The notes below the pieces were generated by a model. It searched no databases. It was not told the origin of the DNA and worked only from the letters and a program-made list of their open reading frames with translations. A stretch of 16,938 bases of DNA from Methanobacterium sp. UBA8. GTDB lineage: Archaea; Methanobacteriota; Methanobacteria; Methanobacteriales; Methanobacteriaceae. This document shows positions 6,772 to 14,847 of the stretch, piece after piece. Location: contig DADN01000284.1 in assembly GCA_002509665.1 (NCBI GenBank), positions 1-16,938 of the forward strand. Direction: 5' to 3'. Made by a program: the position numbers and the translations under genes. Each line of letters starts with the position of its first letter. The first letter of the stretch is position 1.

Positions 6772-7152
6772 TTATTTTTTGACAATCACTCCAATAACTC
6801 CACCCACTAGCCCTAAAATCAGGCTTATGATTATGGATAATTGAAGGATAACATATCCTGTAGTTAGGACATTGTCCAACCCTATTTTTAATCCGATGGC
6901 GCTTATATTTCCAAAGCCCAGAACGAATATTAAAGCTATTATTAAACCGCCAATTAACCCTGAAATTGCCCCTACAACGGCTCCGTCCTTTTCATCCATT
7001 TCTTCGTAGTCTTCAAAACCTTTACTTGGGTAAGATGCTAAAAATCCGCCAATAATTGGACCTATAAAAGCGAGGGGGAGAGATATCATTGATAAGATGC
7101 AGGTTATGGCTGCATTAATTAAAGCACTTATTCCTATAATTTTCCAATCCAT
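6772..7152 (-). CDS. DUF5518-like small integral membrane protein
   Basis: 126 residues from ATG 7152 with four predicted membrane helices. It begins MDWKIIGISALINAAITCIL, then SLPLAFIGPIIGGFLASYPS, a short acidic loop (EDYEEMDEKDG) and two glycine-rich helices (AVVGAISGLIGGLIIALIFV and the C-terminal LILGLVGGVIGVIVKK). This pattern of a W/GI start, a glycine-rich second helix and a GAVVGAISG third helix is that of archaeal DUF5518-like proteins; function unknown. A longer frame from TTG 7179 exists, but AAGGA at 7161-7165 followed 8 bases later by ATG 7152 makes the shorter start better. Confidence 0.75.
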   Translation of the reverse strand: MDWKIIGISALINAAITCILSMISLPLAFIGPIIGGFLASYPSKGFEDYEEMDEKDGAVVGAISGLIGGLIIALIFVLGFGNISAIGLKIGLDNVLTTGYVILQLSIIISLILGLVGGVIGVIVKK

Positions 7153-7470
7153 TTCATCAATCCTTAATTTTATATTCAACTGATTTTTTTATCCTGTATT
7201 TATGGTTTATGTTAATTAATTTTGCTTTTTTACATGCAGCTAATTTGTTCAGTTTTGTACTAAATGATTAAAAATACATACTTATCTTCAGTTTTTATTT
7301 TAATCGATTACTCATTTGTTTTTAGTTAATAAATGGTTTAAATTTCTTTTTATCTCATTATTTTTTCTGATTTAAAGTTAAGTCATAACAAATTTATGTA
7401 AGATAGCACAATATTTTGGATTAGTTGGGTTGAAGAAATGCAGAAAAATAAAAGCGTGTAGGCTGGAATT
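7153..7470. other. Divergent promoter region
   Basis: About 318 bases, very AT-rich, between the leftward DUF5518-like gene and the rightward histidine kinase. It must carry both promoters. I see no further gene, RNA or clear repeat. Confidence 0.4.
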
Positions 7471-9108
7471 ATGGGAGAAAATTCACCTGAAAAAACTCTA
7501 AATGAACTCAAAGAAAGTAAAAATATTTTAAAAGAGTTCCTTGAATCATCTTCTAAATCAGAATCTATTATAGATTTAGGGAGCCATGTAATTATTCCCA
7601 AAGAAACTTTTGAATCATTAAAAGAAAATCAAAAAAATTATAAAACTCTTTTTGAATTAGCCCCTACTTACACAGTTCTCTTAGGATTAGATGGCAAGGT
7701 TAAAAATTTTAATAAGAAGACAGAAGAATTTGCGGGAGTGCCTCGTGAGAAATTAATTGGGACACGCTTTACAGAGTTAGATTTTGTACCTGAAGCCGAA
7801 ATGCATGCACATATAGAAAGAATTTCTAAATTGACAAAAGGAGAACTGATTAAACCATTTGAATCAAGGATAGTAGAAAGAAATGGTAAAGTACACTGGA
7901 TCGATGTCCATTCTACATTACTTAAAAAAGAAAATGCACTTCCGGACATTTTAATAAGTTGTAATGATATCACTGAGCGTAAAAAAACAGAAAATGCATT
8001 GAAAGAAAGTGAAGAGAAATTCAGGCAAATAGCAGAGAATATGGGTGAAGTGTTCTGGGTCATCGATTCTAAAACCGGTGAAGTAATATATGTAAGCCCG
8101 GTTTACCAGTGGGTGTGGGGCCGCACCTGCCAGAGCTTATACGAAAACAATGAATCATGGATCGAGGCCATACACCCTGAAGACAGGGATCGAACAGTTG
8201 AAATGATCTGGAACGGATTTGATAACATTGATGAAGCCAAAGAGGGTTTTGAATACCGTGTAATAAGGCCTGACGGCAAAATTATATGGGTATGGATGCA
8301 GTCTTTTTTTATCAGGGATGAATCCGGCGAAATATCGCGAATTATAGGTGTTGCATCAGAAATCACAGGATACAAAAAAGCAGAAGAGGAAATTAACGCG
8401 CTTTTAAATGAACTTAAACGTTCAAATGAGGAATTACAGCAGTTTGCATATGTCACGTCCCATGACCTGCAGGAACCGCTCAGGACTATTGCCAGTTTCA
8501 CTCAGTTGATAGAGAGGCGTTATAAAGGAAAGCTTGATGAGGATGCTGATGAGTTCATGGGCTATATCGTAGATGCGAGTGTGCGGATGAAACAGATGAT
8601 CATGGATTTACTGGAATACTCAAGAGTTGGAACAAGGCAGGAAATGTACCAGGCCATATCTATGGAATCCAAACTAAACAATGTACTTGTTAATTTGAAT
8701 GATTTAATTGAAAGGACCTGTGCTGAAATTACACATGATTCACTTCCAGTCGTGTTTGGCGATAAGAACCAGCTCTTATTATTGTTTCAAAATCTTATTA
8801 CAAACGCTATAAAATTTAGAAAAGAAGATGAACCTCCAAGAATTCATATTTCTGCCACCTGTGACCATGAAAAGAATGAATATGTATTTTCAATTGCTGA
8901 TAATGGGATTGGCATAGAAGAACAGTATTTTGACCGGATTTTTACTATTTTTCAGCGTTTGCATACAAGAGATGAGTATCAGGGGACTGGAATTGGGCTT
9001 TCGGTTGCGAAGAAGATTGTTGAGAGGCATGGGGGCAGGATTTGGGTTGAGTCTGAGTTCGGTGGGGGAAGTGTGTTTTATTTTAGTATTCCTATTGAGA
9101 AATCATAA
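7471..9108 (+). CDS. Soluble PAS-PAS histidine kinase
   Basis: 545 residues, no membrane segment. A helical N-terminus (1-50) is followed by PAS 1 (about 52-170, ending LISCNDITERKK), PAS 2 of the PAS_3/PAC type (about 180-303, with IHPEDRDR and GVASEITGYKKAEEE), a HisKA dimerisation helix with the phosphoacceptor H331 in FAYVTSHDLQEPLRTIASF, and a HATPase_c domain with N-box NLITNAIKF (441-449), G1 box ADNGIGI (476-482), F box IFTIFQRLH and G2 box GTGIGLS (505-511). All kinase motifs are intact. The ligand of the PAS domains and the partner regulator are unknown; the nearest receiver is at 4201-4566. The ribosome binding site is weak (AGG at 7460). Codon use becomes visibly more GC-rich from about 8040, where PAS 2 begins. 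Confidence 0.95.
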   Translation: MGENSPEKTLNELKESKNILKEFLESSSKSESIIDLGSHVIIPKETFESLKENQKNYKTLFELAPTYTVLLGLDGKVKNFNKKTEEFAGVPREKLIGTRFTELDFVPEAEMHAHIERISKLTKGELIKPFESRIVERNGKVHWIDVHSTLLKKENALPDILISCNDITERKKTENALKESEEKFRQIAENMGEVFWVIDSKTGEVIYVSPVYQWVWGRTCQSLYENNESWIEAIHPEDRDRTVEMIWNGFDNIDEAKEGFEYRVIRPDGKIIWVWMQSFFIRDESGEISRIIGVASEITGYKKAEEEINALLNELKRSNEELQQFAYVTSHDLQEPLRTIASFTQLIERRYKGKLDEDADEFMGYIVDASVRMKQMIMDLLEYSRVGTRQEMYQAISMESKLNNVLVNLNDLIERTCAEITHDSLPVVFGDKNQLLLLFQNLITNAIKFRKEDEPPRIHISATCDHEKNEYVFSIADNGIGIEEQYFDRIFTIFQRLHTRDEYQGTGIGLSVAKKIVERHGGRIWVESEFGGGSVFYFSIPIEKS

Positions 9109-9128
9109 CGCATTAACGAAAATTGAAT

Positions 9129-9150
9129 ATTTTTATATTTAAATAAAAAT
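9129..9150. terminator. Possible bidirectional terminator between convergent genes
   Basis: ATTTTTAT (9129-9136) and ATAAAAAT (9143-9150) form an 8-bp inverted repeat with a 6-base loop, giving T-runs on both strands. It lies in the 53-base gap between the ends of the histidine kinase and the RibD_C-like gene. The all-A/T stem is weak, so the T-runs may matter more than the hairpin. Confidence 0.4.
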
Positions 9151-9161
9151 TATTTATTACT

Positions 9162-9698
9162 CTATCCTTCCTTATCTCTTCTATAATAATGCTTAACCAA
9201 ATACTCACTTATAAACTCAACTTTTTCGCATTTAAACTTTAAATCATTGTTCAAATGCCCGAACAAAGGAATACCCTCGCCTAGTAAAATTGGTACGGTG
9301 GTAATTATCATCTCATCAATTAAATCCTCTTTTAAAAACGATTGAATGGTCCTGCCGCCGTCGACGTATAAATTTTTGATTCCTTTCGCTTCAAGGCGCT
9401 TTAATATGTCTTTTAAGTCTCCGTTAATTATCTCTGCTTTGCCATATAATTCTTGAGGAACATTCTCTAAAATATTGCTTAAAACAAATACTGGCCTATT
9501 GTAGGGCCATGGCTCGAAACTTAGAGCTGTTTCATAGGTGTTTCGGCCCATTAAGATCCCATCAATTCCAGCTATAAACTCGCCGTACCCAAAGTCGCTG
9601 TTATCTGGATTGGGAATATTGATAAGCCATTCTATATCTCCATCTGGTCGGGCAATGAACCCGTCAAGACTTGTTGCAATATAGACAACAGTTCTCAT
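9162..9698 (-). CDS. RibD C-terminal / dihydrofolate reductase-like family protein
   Basis: 178 residues; GAGG lies 6 bases before the ATG. Family motifs are in order: YIATSLDGFIARPDGDIEWL (6-25), GILMGRNTYE (47-56), PVFVLSN (69-75), NLYVDGGRTIQSFLKEDLID (109-128) and PILLGEGIPLF (136-146). This is the stand-alone RibD_C (bacterial DHFR-like) type that binds NADPH. The substrate of such single-domain copies is usually unknown. They are distinct from the archaeal riboflavin reductase proper, so I give no gene symbol. It is monocistronic and convergent with the histidine kinase. Confidence 0.9.
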   Translation of the reverse strand: MRTVVYIATSLDGFIARPDGDIEWLINIPNPDNSDFGYGEFIAGIDGILMGRNTYETALSFEPWPYNRPVFVLSNILENVPQELYGKAEIINGDLKDILKRLEAKGIKNLYVDGGRTIQSFLKEDLIDEMIITTVPILLGEGIPLFGHLNNDLKFKCEKVEFISEYLVKHYYRRDKEG

Positions 9699-9912
9699 TT
9701 TATTTCCTCTTAATTGTTAAAATAGCATGCCTAAAGTTTCTTTTTCCATTACTTTTTATTTAATTATGTTATAGCGATCAAAAATAATTTTGGTCAAAAA
9801 TTTTTACTATTGTTGGTACAAGTTCCAAAAAAAATCTGAAAATTAAACTTCATCAAAATTTAAAAAGAGTTAAAATTGTTTTTATTAAGTTCATTATAAT
9901 ATAAATAACATA

Positions 9913-9934
9913 AATTACATTTAAAAATGTAATT
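9913..9934 (-). terminator. Possible terminator hairpin of the TPR gene
   Basis: AATTACATT (9913-9921) and AATGTAATT (9926-9934) form a 9-bp stem with a 4-base loop. The stem overlaps the stop codon of the minus-strand TPR gene, and T-rich sequence follows in the direction of transcription. Role inferred from position only. Confidence 0.35.
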
Positions 9935-10571
9935 ACAGTTCTAAAATCATATCGCCTGCTTTTTTGGCATTTTTAAATCCGGGATCCAAATCCTGGGCTA
10001 CATTATAATATTTTAATGCTTCCTGAAGATTTCCCAGTTCCATAAGGACAACTCCGATATTGTACAGTGCTGCAGCTTCTTTTGGGTTTATTTCGATTGC
10101 TTTATTAAAGCACTGGATCGCTGCAGGATATGCTTTAAATTTGGCTATGGTGGCCCCTTTATTGTTCCATGCAGTAGTATCCTTAGGGTTTGCTTTTATG
10201 GCGTTCTCATAAGGTTCTATTGCTTTTTGATATTTTTTCATCCTTTGCCGTTCATAAATAGCCAGGGCTAATATGGCTATGAATGGTATAATGTAAATAT
10301 AGAAGATCGGATCTTTTGCATAAACTGGTTGGAACAGGTAGATATAGGCTATAATTATGCCCCAGAGTACCATAGCAATCCACATACCTGGATGATAAGA
10401 CCTGTTTTGATAACCTTTTCTCTGGAATATCCCATCTATAATGTTCCATATACCAATTGGGGCGAAAAATATGTATGGTATAATGGGTGATTGAGCTAAA
10501 AGAGGGTAAGCAGAATATGCTAAGAAAAACACGCCGATTATCAGTTGAAACTTGCTCTCTATCTTTTTCAT
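9933..10571 (-). CDS. Membrane protein with C-terminal TPR repeats
   Basis: 212 residues; AGGA lies about 8 bases before the ATG. The N-terminal half has about four hydrophobic helices (9-25, 31-49, 63-81, 88-106). The C-terminal half carries tetratricopeptide repeats: a partial one (about 113-130, ending KANPKD), then TAWNNKGATIAKFKAYPAAI with CFNKAIEINP (133-163), and ALYNIGVVLMELGNLQEALK with YYNVAQDLDP (168-197). TPR domains hold protein partners, so this is probably a membrane-tethered scaffold with the repeats in the cytoplasm (inference). It is on the same strand as the surface-protein gene 211 bases upstream, and probably separately transcribed. Confidence 0.9.
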   Translation of the reverse strand: MKKIESKFQLIIGVFFLAYSAYPLLAQSPIIPYIFFAPIGIWNIIDGIFQRKGYQNRSYHPGMWIAMVLWGIIIAYIYLFQPVYAKDPIFYIYIIPFIAILALAIYERQRMKKYQKAIEPYENAIKANPKDTTAWNNKGATIAKFKAYPAAIQCFNKAIEINPKEAAALYNIGVVLMELGNLQEALKYYNVAQDLDPGFKNAKKAGDMILEL

Positions 10572-10782
10572 TGAATCATTCCTATTTTCCCGTTTTATCG
10601 GTGAATTTTAGTGTAAACCTGAATTTTATTTTATATGCGTATCATTATACTCTCATAAAAAGTATATGATTTTCAGCCATTTAATTGTAGTTGAAAATTT
10701 CTAAGTCCATTTTTAACGGGGTAATTATTTATTGTATATTTCAATACATTTTAAATAAAAAATTAGAAAAAATAGAGATTAA

Positions 10783-12531
10783 TTACCTTCTCCTGATACT
10801 TAGGCTGCCTAAAACCATTAAAACAGCAAATAGTAGGCCAGTGATAGGTATCCCTGTTTCATGCATTCCTATTGTTTTTATATTTGAACTGGTTGTGGTT
10901 GCTGCTGAAACGTTATTATCTGGAATTCCTTCTGCTGTGGATAAACTAGTTGTAATGGGGTTACCCGCAACATCGTTTGGATTATTTCCAGATATACGGC
11001 TGAAGCTGTCAGCATAGAACCAGCTGTCATTGTAAACTCCACCACCATAAACTGCAGTGTTTCCGGTAATGGTTGAATTTTGCAACTTTCCAATAGCACC
11101 GTAGTAGTTGTAGATTCCACCACCCCTGCAATCATTACCTGACTTGCGGTTTCCAGAGATCTGTGAATTAATTATAACCAAACCACTTCCGCAATTGCAA
11201 ATTCCACCACCAAGCCAGCCGTAGGTGTTTCCGGTAACTTGAGAATTAATTAAGGTTAAAGTATAACCGTTCCAGATTCCTCCGCCGTAAGTGGCTGTGT
11301 TTCCAGTAACAGTTGAATTTTGTAAGGTTAAGGTAGCGCCGTTAACGAAAATGCCCCCACCGCGTTCAGCGTTCCCGTTCCTGATTGTAAATCCAATTAT
11401 AGTGGCAATTATATCTGGATTGATGATGATTACGCTGTCTTTCTGCTGTCCATCTATAATTGTTATGTCTTTACCGGCCCCTATAATGTTGATATTTCTG
11501 TTTACTACTAGATTTTCGTAATATGTCCCTGGAGCTACTGATATAGTATCGCCGTCTAGAGCATTATTTATAGCGTCTTGAATAGTGAAATAAAGTGTCC
11601 ATGTCCGTAAATTAACACATGGAACTATTATGATGGAATTACCGTTAACCTGGTCTGGAGTATTTCCATTTATACTGCTAATGTAATCAGAATAAACACT
11701 GCCGAGATTGTAGATTCCCCCGCCTGACTGAAAAAAGCCTTCAGATGCAGATAAGCTGTTTCCAGTGATCTGTGAATTTAGTGAGGTCACATTACCTTCA
11801 TTGTAGATACCAGCGCCTGCACAAAAAAATGAATAAGCTGCATGCAGTGTGTTTCCTGTAATTTGGGAGTTCTGTAACATTAAACTGCCGCCGTCGTTGT
11901 AGACTCCCCCGCCCCTGCTATCAAGACTTAACATGGTGTTTCCGCTGACCTGGGAATTCTGCAGAGTTAAACTCCCGCGATTGTAAATTCCGGCGCCAAA
12001 AATAGTAGTTGTATCTGAAAATACTTTGTTTCCAGCAACAGTCGAATTTTGTAGGGTTAAAGTACCTCCGTTGTTGAAGATTCCCCCACCGGCTTGCGCT
12101 TTTCCATTTGTTATGGTGAACCCAGTTATGGTGACAACGACACCTGGAGTGATGGTGATCACACTATTCAGCTGCTGCCCGTTTATAATGGTGGTATCTT
12201 TACCTGCCCCTATGAGATAAATATGTTTGGTTATTACCAGGTTCTCATAGTAAGTCCCTGCTTCTGCTGTTATGGTATCCCAACTCTCAGCATCATTTAT
12301 GGCTGCTTGAAGGCTGGTATAATGCACTCCAGTTCGTGTATTAGTTGGATCTGGAAGTGTACTATTCTTTTTTAACTCAGTAATGGTCTTATTTGTAGAA
12401 TTATGTTCTGTTGTATTACTTGAATTGTTATCTGACGCAAAAGAGGGACCCACAGTAATAAAAACTATAGTTATGAATAATAAAGATAATATAAATATTC
12501 TTAAAACCCGTTTATGGCTATTCTCCTTCAT
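10783..12531 (-). CDS. Secreted right-handed beta-helix surface protein with C-terminal membrane anchor
   Basis: 582 residues; GGAG lies about 8 bases before the ATG. A basic N-terminus and hydrophobic helix (8-32, ending PSFAS) form a signal peptide, then comes a Ser/Thr/Asn-rich linker (34-60) with several N-x-S/T sites. The body is a parallel beta-helix made of repeats such as GGGIFNNGGTLTLQNSTVAG (148-167), typical of archaeal polymorphic or adhesin-like outer proteins. It is internally duplicated: 66-170 and about 308-411 both run from a tyrosine-containing AI.DA segment through AGTYYENLV or PGTYYENLV and IGAGKD.TII.GQQ. The C-terminus MHETGIPITGLLFAVLMVLG plus RRR is a membrane helix with a basic stop and a conserved-looking lead, as in surface proteins of Methanobacteriales. 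It probably sits on the cell wall; no binding partner is visible. Confidence 0.9.
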   Translation of the reverse strand: MKENSHKRVLRIFILSLLFITIVFITVGPSFASDNNSSNTTEHNSTNKTITELKKNSTLPDPTNTRTGVHYTSLQAAINDAESWDTITAEAGTYYENLVITKHIYLIGAGKDTTIINGQQLNSVITITPGVVVTITGFTITNGKAQAGGGIFNNGGTLTLQNSTVAGNKVFSDTTTIFGAGIYNRGSLTLQNSQVSGNTMLSLDSRGGGVYNDGGSLMLQNSQITGNTLHAAYSFFCAGAGIYNEGNVTSLNSQITGNSLSASEGFFQSGGGIYNLGSVYSDYISSINGNTPDQVNGNSIIIVPCVNLRTWTLYFTIQDAINNALDGDTISVAPGTYYENLVVNRNINIIGAGKDITIIDGQQKDSVIIINPDIIATIIGFTIRNGNAERGGGIFVNGATLTLQNSTVTGNTATYGGGIWNGYTLTLINSQVTGNTYGWLGGGICNCGSGLVIINSQISGNRKSGNDCRGGGIYNYYGAIGKLQNSTITGNTAVYGGGVYNDSWFYADSFSRISGNNPNDVAGNPITTSLSTAEGIPDNNVSAATTTSSNIKTIGMHETGIPITGLLFAVLMVLGSLSIRRR

Positions 12532-12875
12532 GTATATGTCTCCTCTTTAAATATTCAAAATATTATTGTTTTTTATAACATATTTATCAATATAAATAGT
12601 TATTCACTCTAAAATGAAAAAAATTAATTCAATTTATTTTTTCAATATTCTATTGTTCAATTTATCTAAATAATTGTATTAAATTGAATATTGTGTAAAA
12701 TAGGCACTTTTGATTGATAAATGATATATTTGAAGCGTAATTAAAAGTAATAATACAAACTTACGCATTTATCGTCTATTATTTGAATGGGCCGTGATCT
12801 TCATAATTATATTCCGTGTCGTACATATTAATAATATTAAATTTAGTAATAAAAATTAATCCTAAATGATTTGGA
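12532..12875. other. AT-rich spacer upstream of the surface-protein gene
   Basis: About 344 bases, extremely AT-rich, holding the promoter of the leftward surface-protein gene. A minus-strand open frame from 12970 to 12779 is an artefact of the palindromic repeats on its right. I see no other gene. Confidence 0.5.
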
Positions 12876-12995
12876 GAGGTTGAATAAAATCTCTTCGAGA
12901 TTTTATGAATCCCAAAAATCAGAGATTTTGGAGGTTGAAGAAAATCTCTTCGAGATTTTATGAATCCCAATTTTTTTTACAAAAAATTTTGGAGG
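12876..12995. repeat. Second three-base-loop hairpin array, tandem unit with GAGGTTGA linkers
   Basis: Hairpins: ATAAAATCTC/TTC (12884-12906, perfect 10 bp), AAAATC/AGA (12915-12929), AAAATCTC/TTC (12941-12959, perfect 8 bp), and TTTTTT/TAC (12972-12986, imperfectly extended towards CCAA and TTGG). The linker GAGGTTGA precedes the first and third hairpins (12876-12883, 12931-12938), and TATGAATCCCAA follows each, so the unit is tandemly duplicated with a period of 55-57 bases. The segment 12931-12995 aligns with the reverse complement of 5651-5711 in the first array, so both are copies of one family. The last unit ends in GGAGG (12991-12995), the ribosome binding site of the nitroreductase gene. 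Confidence 0.8.
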
Positions 12996-13002
12996 CTAAA
13001 TA

Positions 13003-13776
13003 ATGAAAATAACTGATTATTATGATACTATATTTAAAAGAAGGTCAGTTAAAAAATATGATCAAACTCCCCTTGATGAAAAAACTTTAGAAGAAATTTC
13101 AAATCACATACAGAGCTTAAAACCTATGTATGATAACATCAAAACTGAAGTGAAAATTATACCGTTAGAGCAAATTGAAACGAAGAAGAAACAGGCACCT
13201 CATTACATAGTAATATTTTCAGAGCCTAAAGGAGATTATCTGGTCAATGCAGGTTATATGCTGCAGCAGATGGATCTTTTCTTATCTGGAAATGATATAG
13301 GCAGCTGCTGGCAGGGTTCTCCAATGCCCAATGAAGACGTGCTGAAAAATTCAGATCTGGAATTTGTAATTGTAATGTCATTTGGAAAACCTAAAAAATC
13401 AAAACCAGATGAATTGCACAGAAGTGGCGCTTCAGACTTTAAAAGAAAACTTCTAAATGAGATAAGCACAGTTAAAGGTGCAGATAAAATAGTAGAAGCT
13501 GCTCGTCTTGCCCCTTCTGCAGGTAACAGCCAGCCGTGGTTTTTTACAGGCGATGAAAATATGATCCATGCTTATGGTTCTAAACCATACGCCGTAAAAG
13601 AACATAAGGCACCTAAAGTTAAAAAATACAACGTTATAAGTATGGGAATTGCAATTTACCATTTACATGCCGCGCTGGAACACTTCGGCAAAAAGGTCCA
13701 GATTATATCTGATGAAAACGCAAAGAGGAACGCTCCAGAAAACTATGAGTATATTGTCAGTTTGAAGGTTGAATGA
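13003..13776 (+). CDS. Nitroreductase family protein (TM1586-type pseudo-dimer)
   Basis: 257 residues; GGAGG at 12991-12995 lies 7 bases before the ATG. FKRRSVKKYDQTPLDEKTLE (11-30) is the N-terminal FMN-phosphate-binding arginine motif of nitroreductases. A second nitroreductase-like segment, KIVEAARLAPSAGNSQPWFF (162-181), follows. This duplicated layout matches the TM1586-type nitroreductase family, in which one chain imitates the usual dimer. GYMLQQMDLFLSGNDIGSCW (84-103) is the typical central helix. It probably binds FMN and reduces a quinone- or nitro-like acceptor; substrate unknown. Translation may be tuned by the hairpin next to its ribosome binding site. It is monocistronic. Confidence 0.9.
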   Translation: MKITDYYDTIFKRRSVKKYDQTPLDEKTLEEISNHIQSLKPMYDNIKTEVKIIPLEQIETKKKQAPHYIVIFSEPKGDYLVNAGYMLQQMDLFLSGNDIGSCWQGSPMPNEDVLKNSDLEFVIVMSFGKPKKSKPDELHRSGASDFKRKLLNEISTVKGADKIVEAARLAPSAGNSQPWFFTGDENMIHAYGSKPYAVKEHKAPKVKKYNVISMGIAIYHLHAALEHFGKKVQIISDENAKRNAPENYEYIVSLKVE

Positions 13777-13942
13777 AATGTGGCGTAAATGGGGAGTGAA
13801 TTAGATTATACTGAAAAATATCTGGTTTTTGAGCATTTCCTGACTTTTTCATGTTTACTGCACGTTAACATATATCTTATCTTATTTGGAACCTGTCATC
13901 TACCAAACACTGAAAAAAGTCAATGAATAAAATCTGATTTAA

Positions 13943-13952
13943 ACTATAAATA
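13943..13952 (+). promoter_or_regulatory. TATA box of the 13973 gene
   Basis: ACTATAAATA, centred near 13948, lies 25 bases before ATG 13973. There is no Shine-Dalgarno sequence in between, as expected for a leaderless archaeal transcript. The frame's first ATG at 13952 would lie inside this box and so upstream of the transcription start. Confidence 0.6.
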
Positions 13953-13972
13953 TGCGGCGAAATGATAAGTAC

Positions 13973-14554
13973 ATGGTGAAGTCATTGATCAAAAATAAAA
14001 CAATCGCAGCTATCCTGGCTGTTTTAACATTCATAGTAGGAAGCGTTTTACTAACAGTTATTATATTTTATGCATTAGGATATCCTCTTTCGTCCATTTC
14101 ACAGAATCAACTATTTGTGTTCCTTGCAATTTTGATAAGTGCATTCCTTGCATCTAGGGTTTACGGTGGAGGCAGCACTGAACGGGCAGCAAAGGCGACA
14201 AAATATTTGAATGATACATTAGGACTAAAGCTTAATGAGAAAGATGTTTGGAAGGCACTGCGTGCAGTTGAGCATATGCCCACATATGCCCTAACGAAAT
14301 ACATTACTTTAAATATAAATGCTGTAGATGAGTTTGAAGTCCGAATAACAGATTATACGGACAAATTAAGCGATGAAGAGCTTCAAACAATAAAGAGAAT
14401 CATAGAAATGCCTGTTCATGAACTTCAGAATATACTGCATAATTTATATCTGGAAACTAAATTAGAACAGTTTAAAATACTTGCTGAACCAGAGGCAAAG
14501 CCTTTAATTGAGTTAAATGTAAATGAGCTTAAAAAGCTTCTTTTTAAAGAATAG
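13973..14554 (+). CDS. Two-helix membrane protein with soluble helical C-terminal domain
   Basis: 193 residues starting MVKSLIKNKTIAAILAVLTF. Two membrane helices (about 9-37 and 45-60) are followed by a helical cytoplasmic domain with ERAAKATKYLNDTLGLKLNE and a repeated helix-loop pattern, including HMPTYALTKYITLN, SDEELQTIKRIIEMPVHELQ and ELNVNELKKLLFKE. I do not recognise the family. The frame is open from ATG 13952, seven codons earlier, but that codon lies within the TATA box, so the leaderless start at 13973 is preferred. The spacer after it is T-rich (CTTTTTATTTTTT at about 14634-14646), suitable for termination. Confidence 0.75.
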   Translation: MVKSLIKNKTIAAILAVLTFIVGSVLLTVIIFYALGYPLSSISQNQLFVFLAILISAFLASRVYGGGSTERAAKATKYLNDTLGLKLNEKDVWKALRAVEHMPTYALTKYITLNINAVDEFEVRITDYTDKLSDEELQTIKRIIEMPVHELQNILHNLYLETKLEQFKILAEPEAKPLIELNVNELKKLLFKE

Positions 14555-14747
14555 ATTTTGTTCATATTCTCTTTTTAAGGTTTTCATTGTTTAATAGTTT
14601 TAAAATCTTTTATATGTAAAAGTAAACTTAAAATCTTTTTATTTTTTATATTAGCTTCTCTAAATTATCCATATTTTTCTTTTTTTTTATCTTTGACGCT
14701 TACTGTGGGATATGGTGCATTATATCGACAGTTTAAATAATGTAATT

Positions 14748-14771
14748 TTATAAGAGTTGTAATTCTTATAA
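14748..14771. promoter_or_regulatory. Inverted repeat in the promoter of the hydrolase-like gene
   Basis: TTATAAGA (14748-14755) and TCTTATAA (14764-14771) are perfect 8-base half-sites separated by 8 bases. Each half contains a TATA-like core, so a dimeric regulator bound here would cover the likely promoter. Alternatively the two halves are simply two TATA-like sequences on opposite strands. Confidence 0.4.
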
Positions 14772-14847
14772 TATACAAAGGAATTCAATTTTGTATAAAA
14801 AAGTAAACGTTATAATCTACAGGGATAATGTAAAAAGGGGATTTATC

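Noticed and set aside
10878..11135. Open frames on both strands inside the beta-helix gene
   Set aside because: Shadows of the repetitive coding sequence of the surface protein; compositional symmetry keeps other frames open.
12779..12970. Minus-strand 63-codon frame with repeated peptide FGIHKISKRFYSTSPNH
   Set aside because: The peptide repetition simply reflects the tandem palindromic DNA repeat; no ribosome binding site and no conserved features.
14791..14847. Upstream TTG start of the hydrolase-like gene with AAGGA at 14778
   Set aside because: Spacing is acceptable, but the extra 19 residues do not resemble the family N-terminus, and ATG 14848 has its own good GGGGA site and begins where the fold begins.
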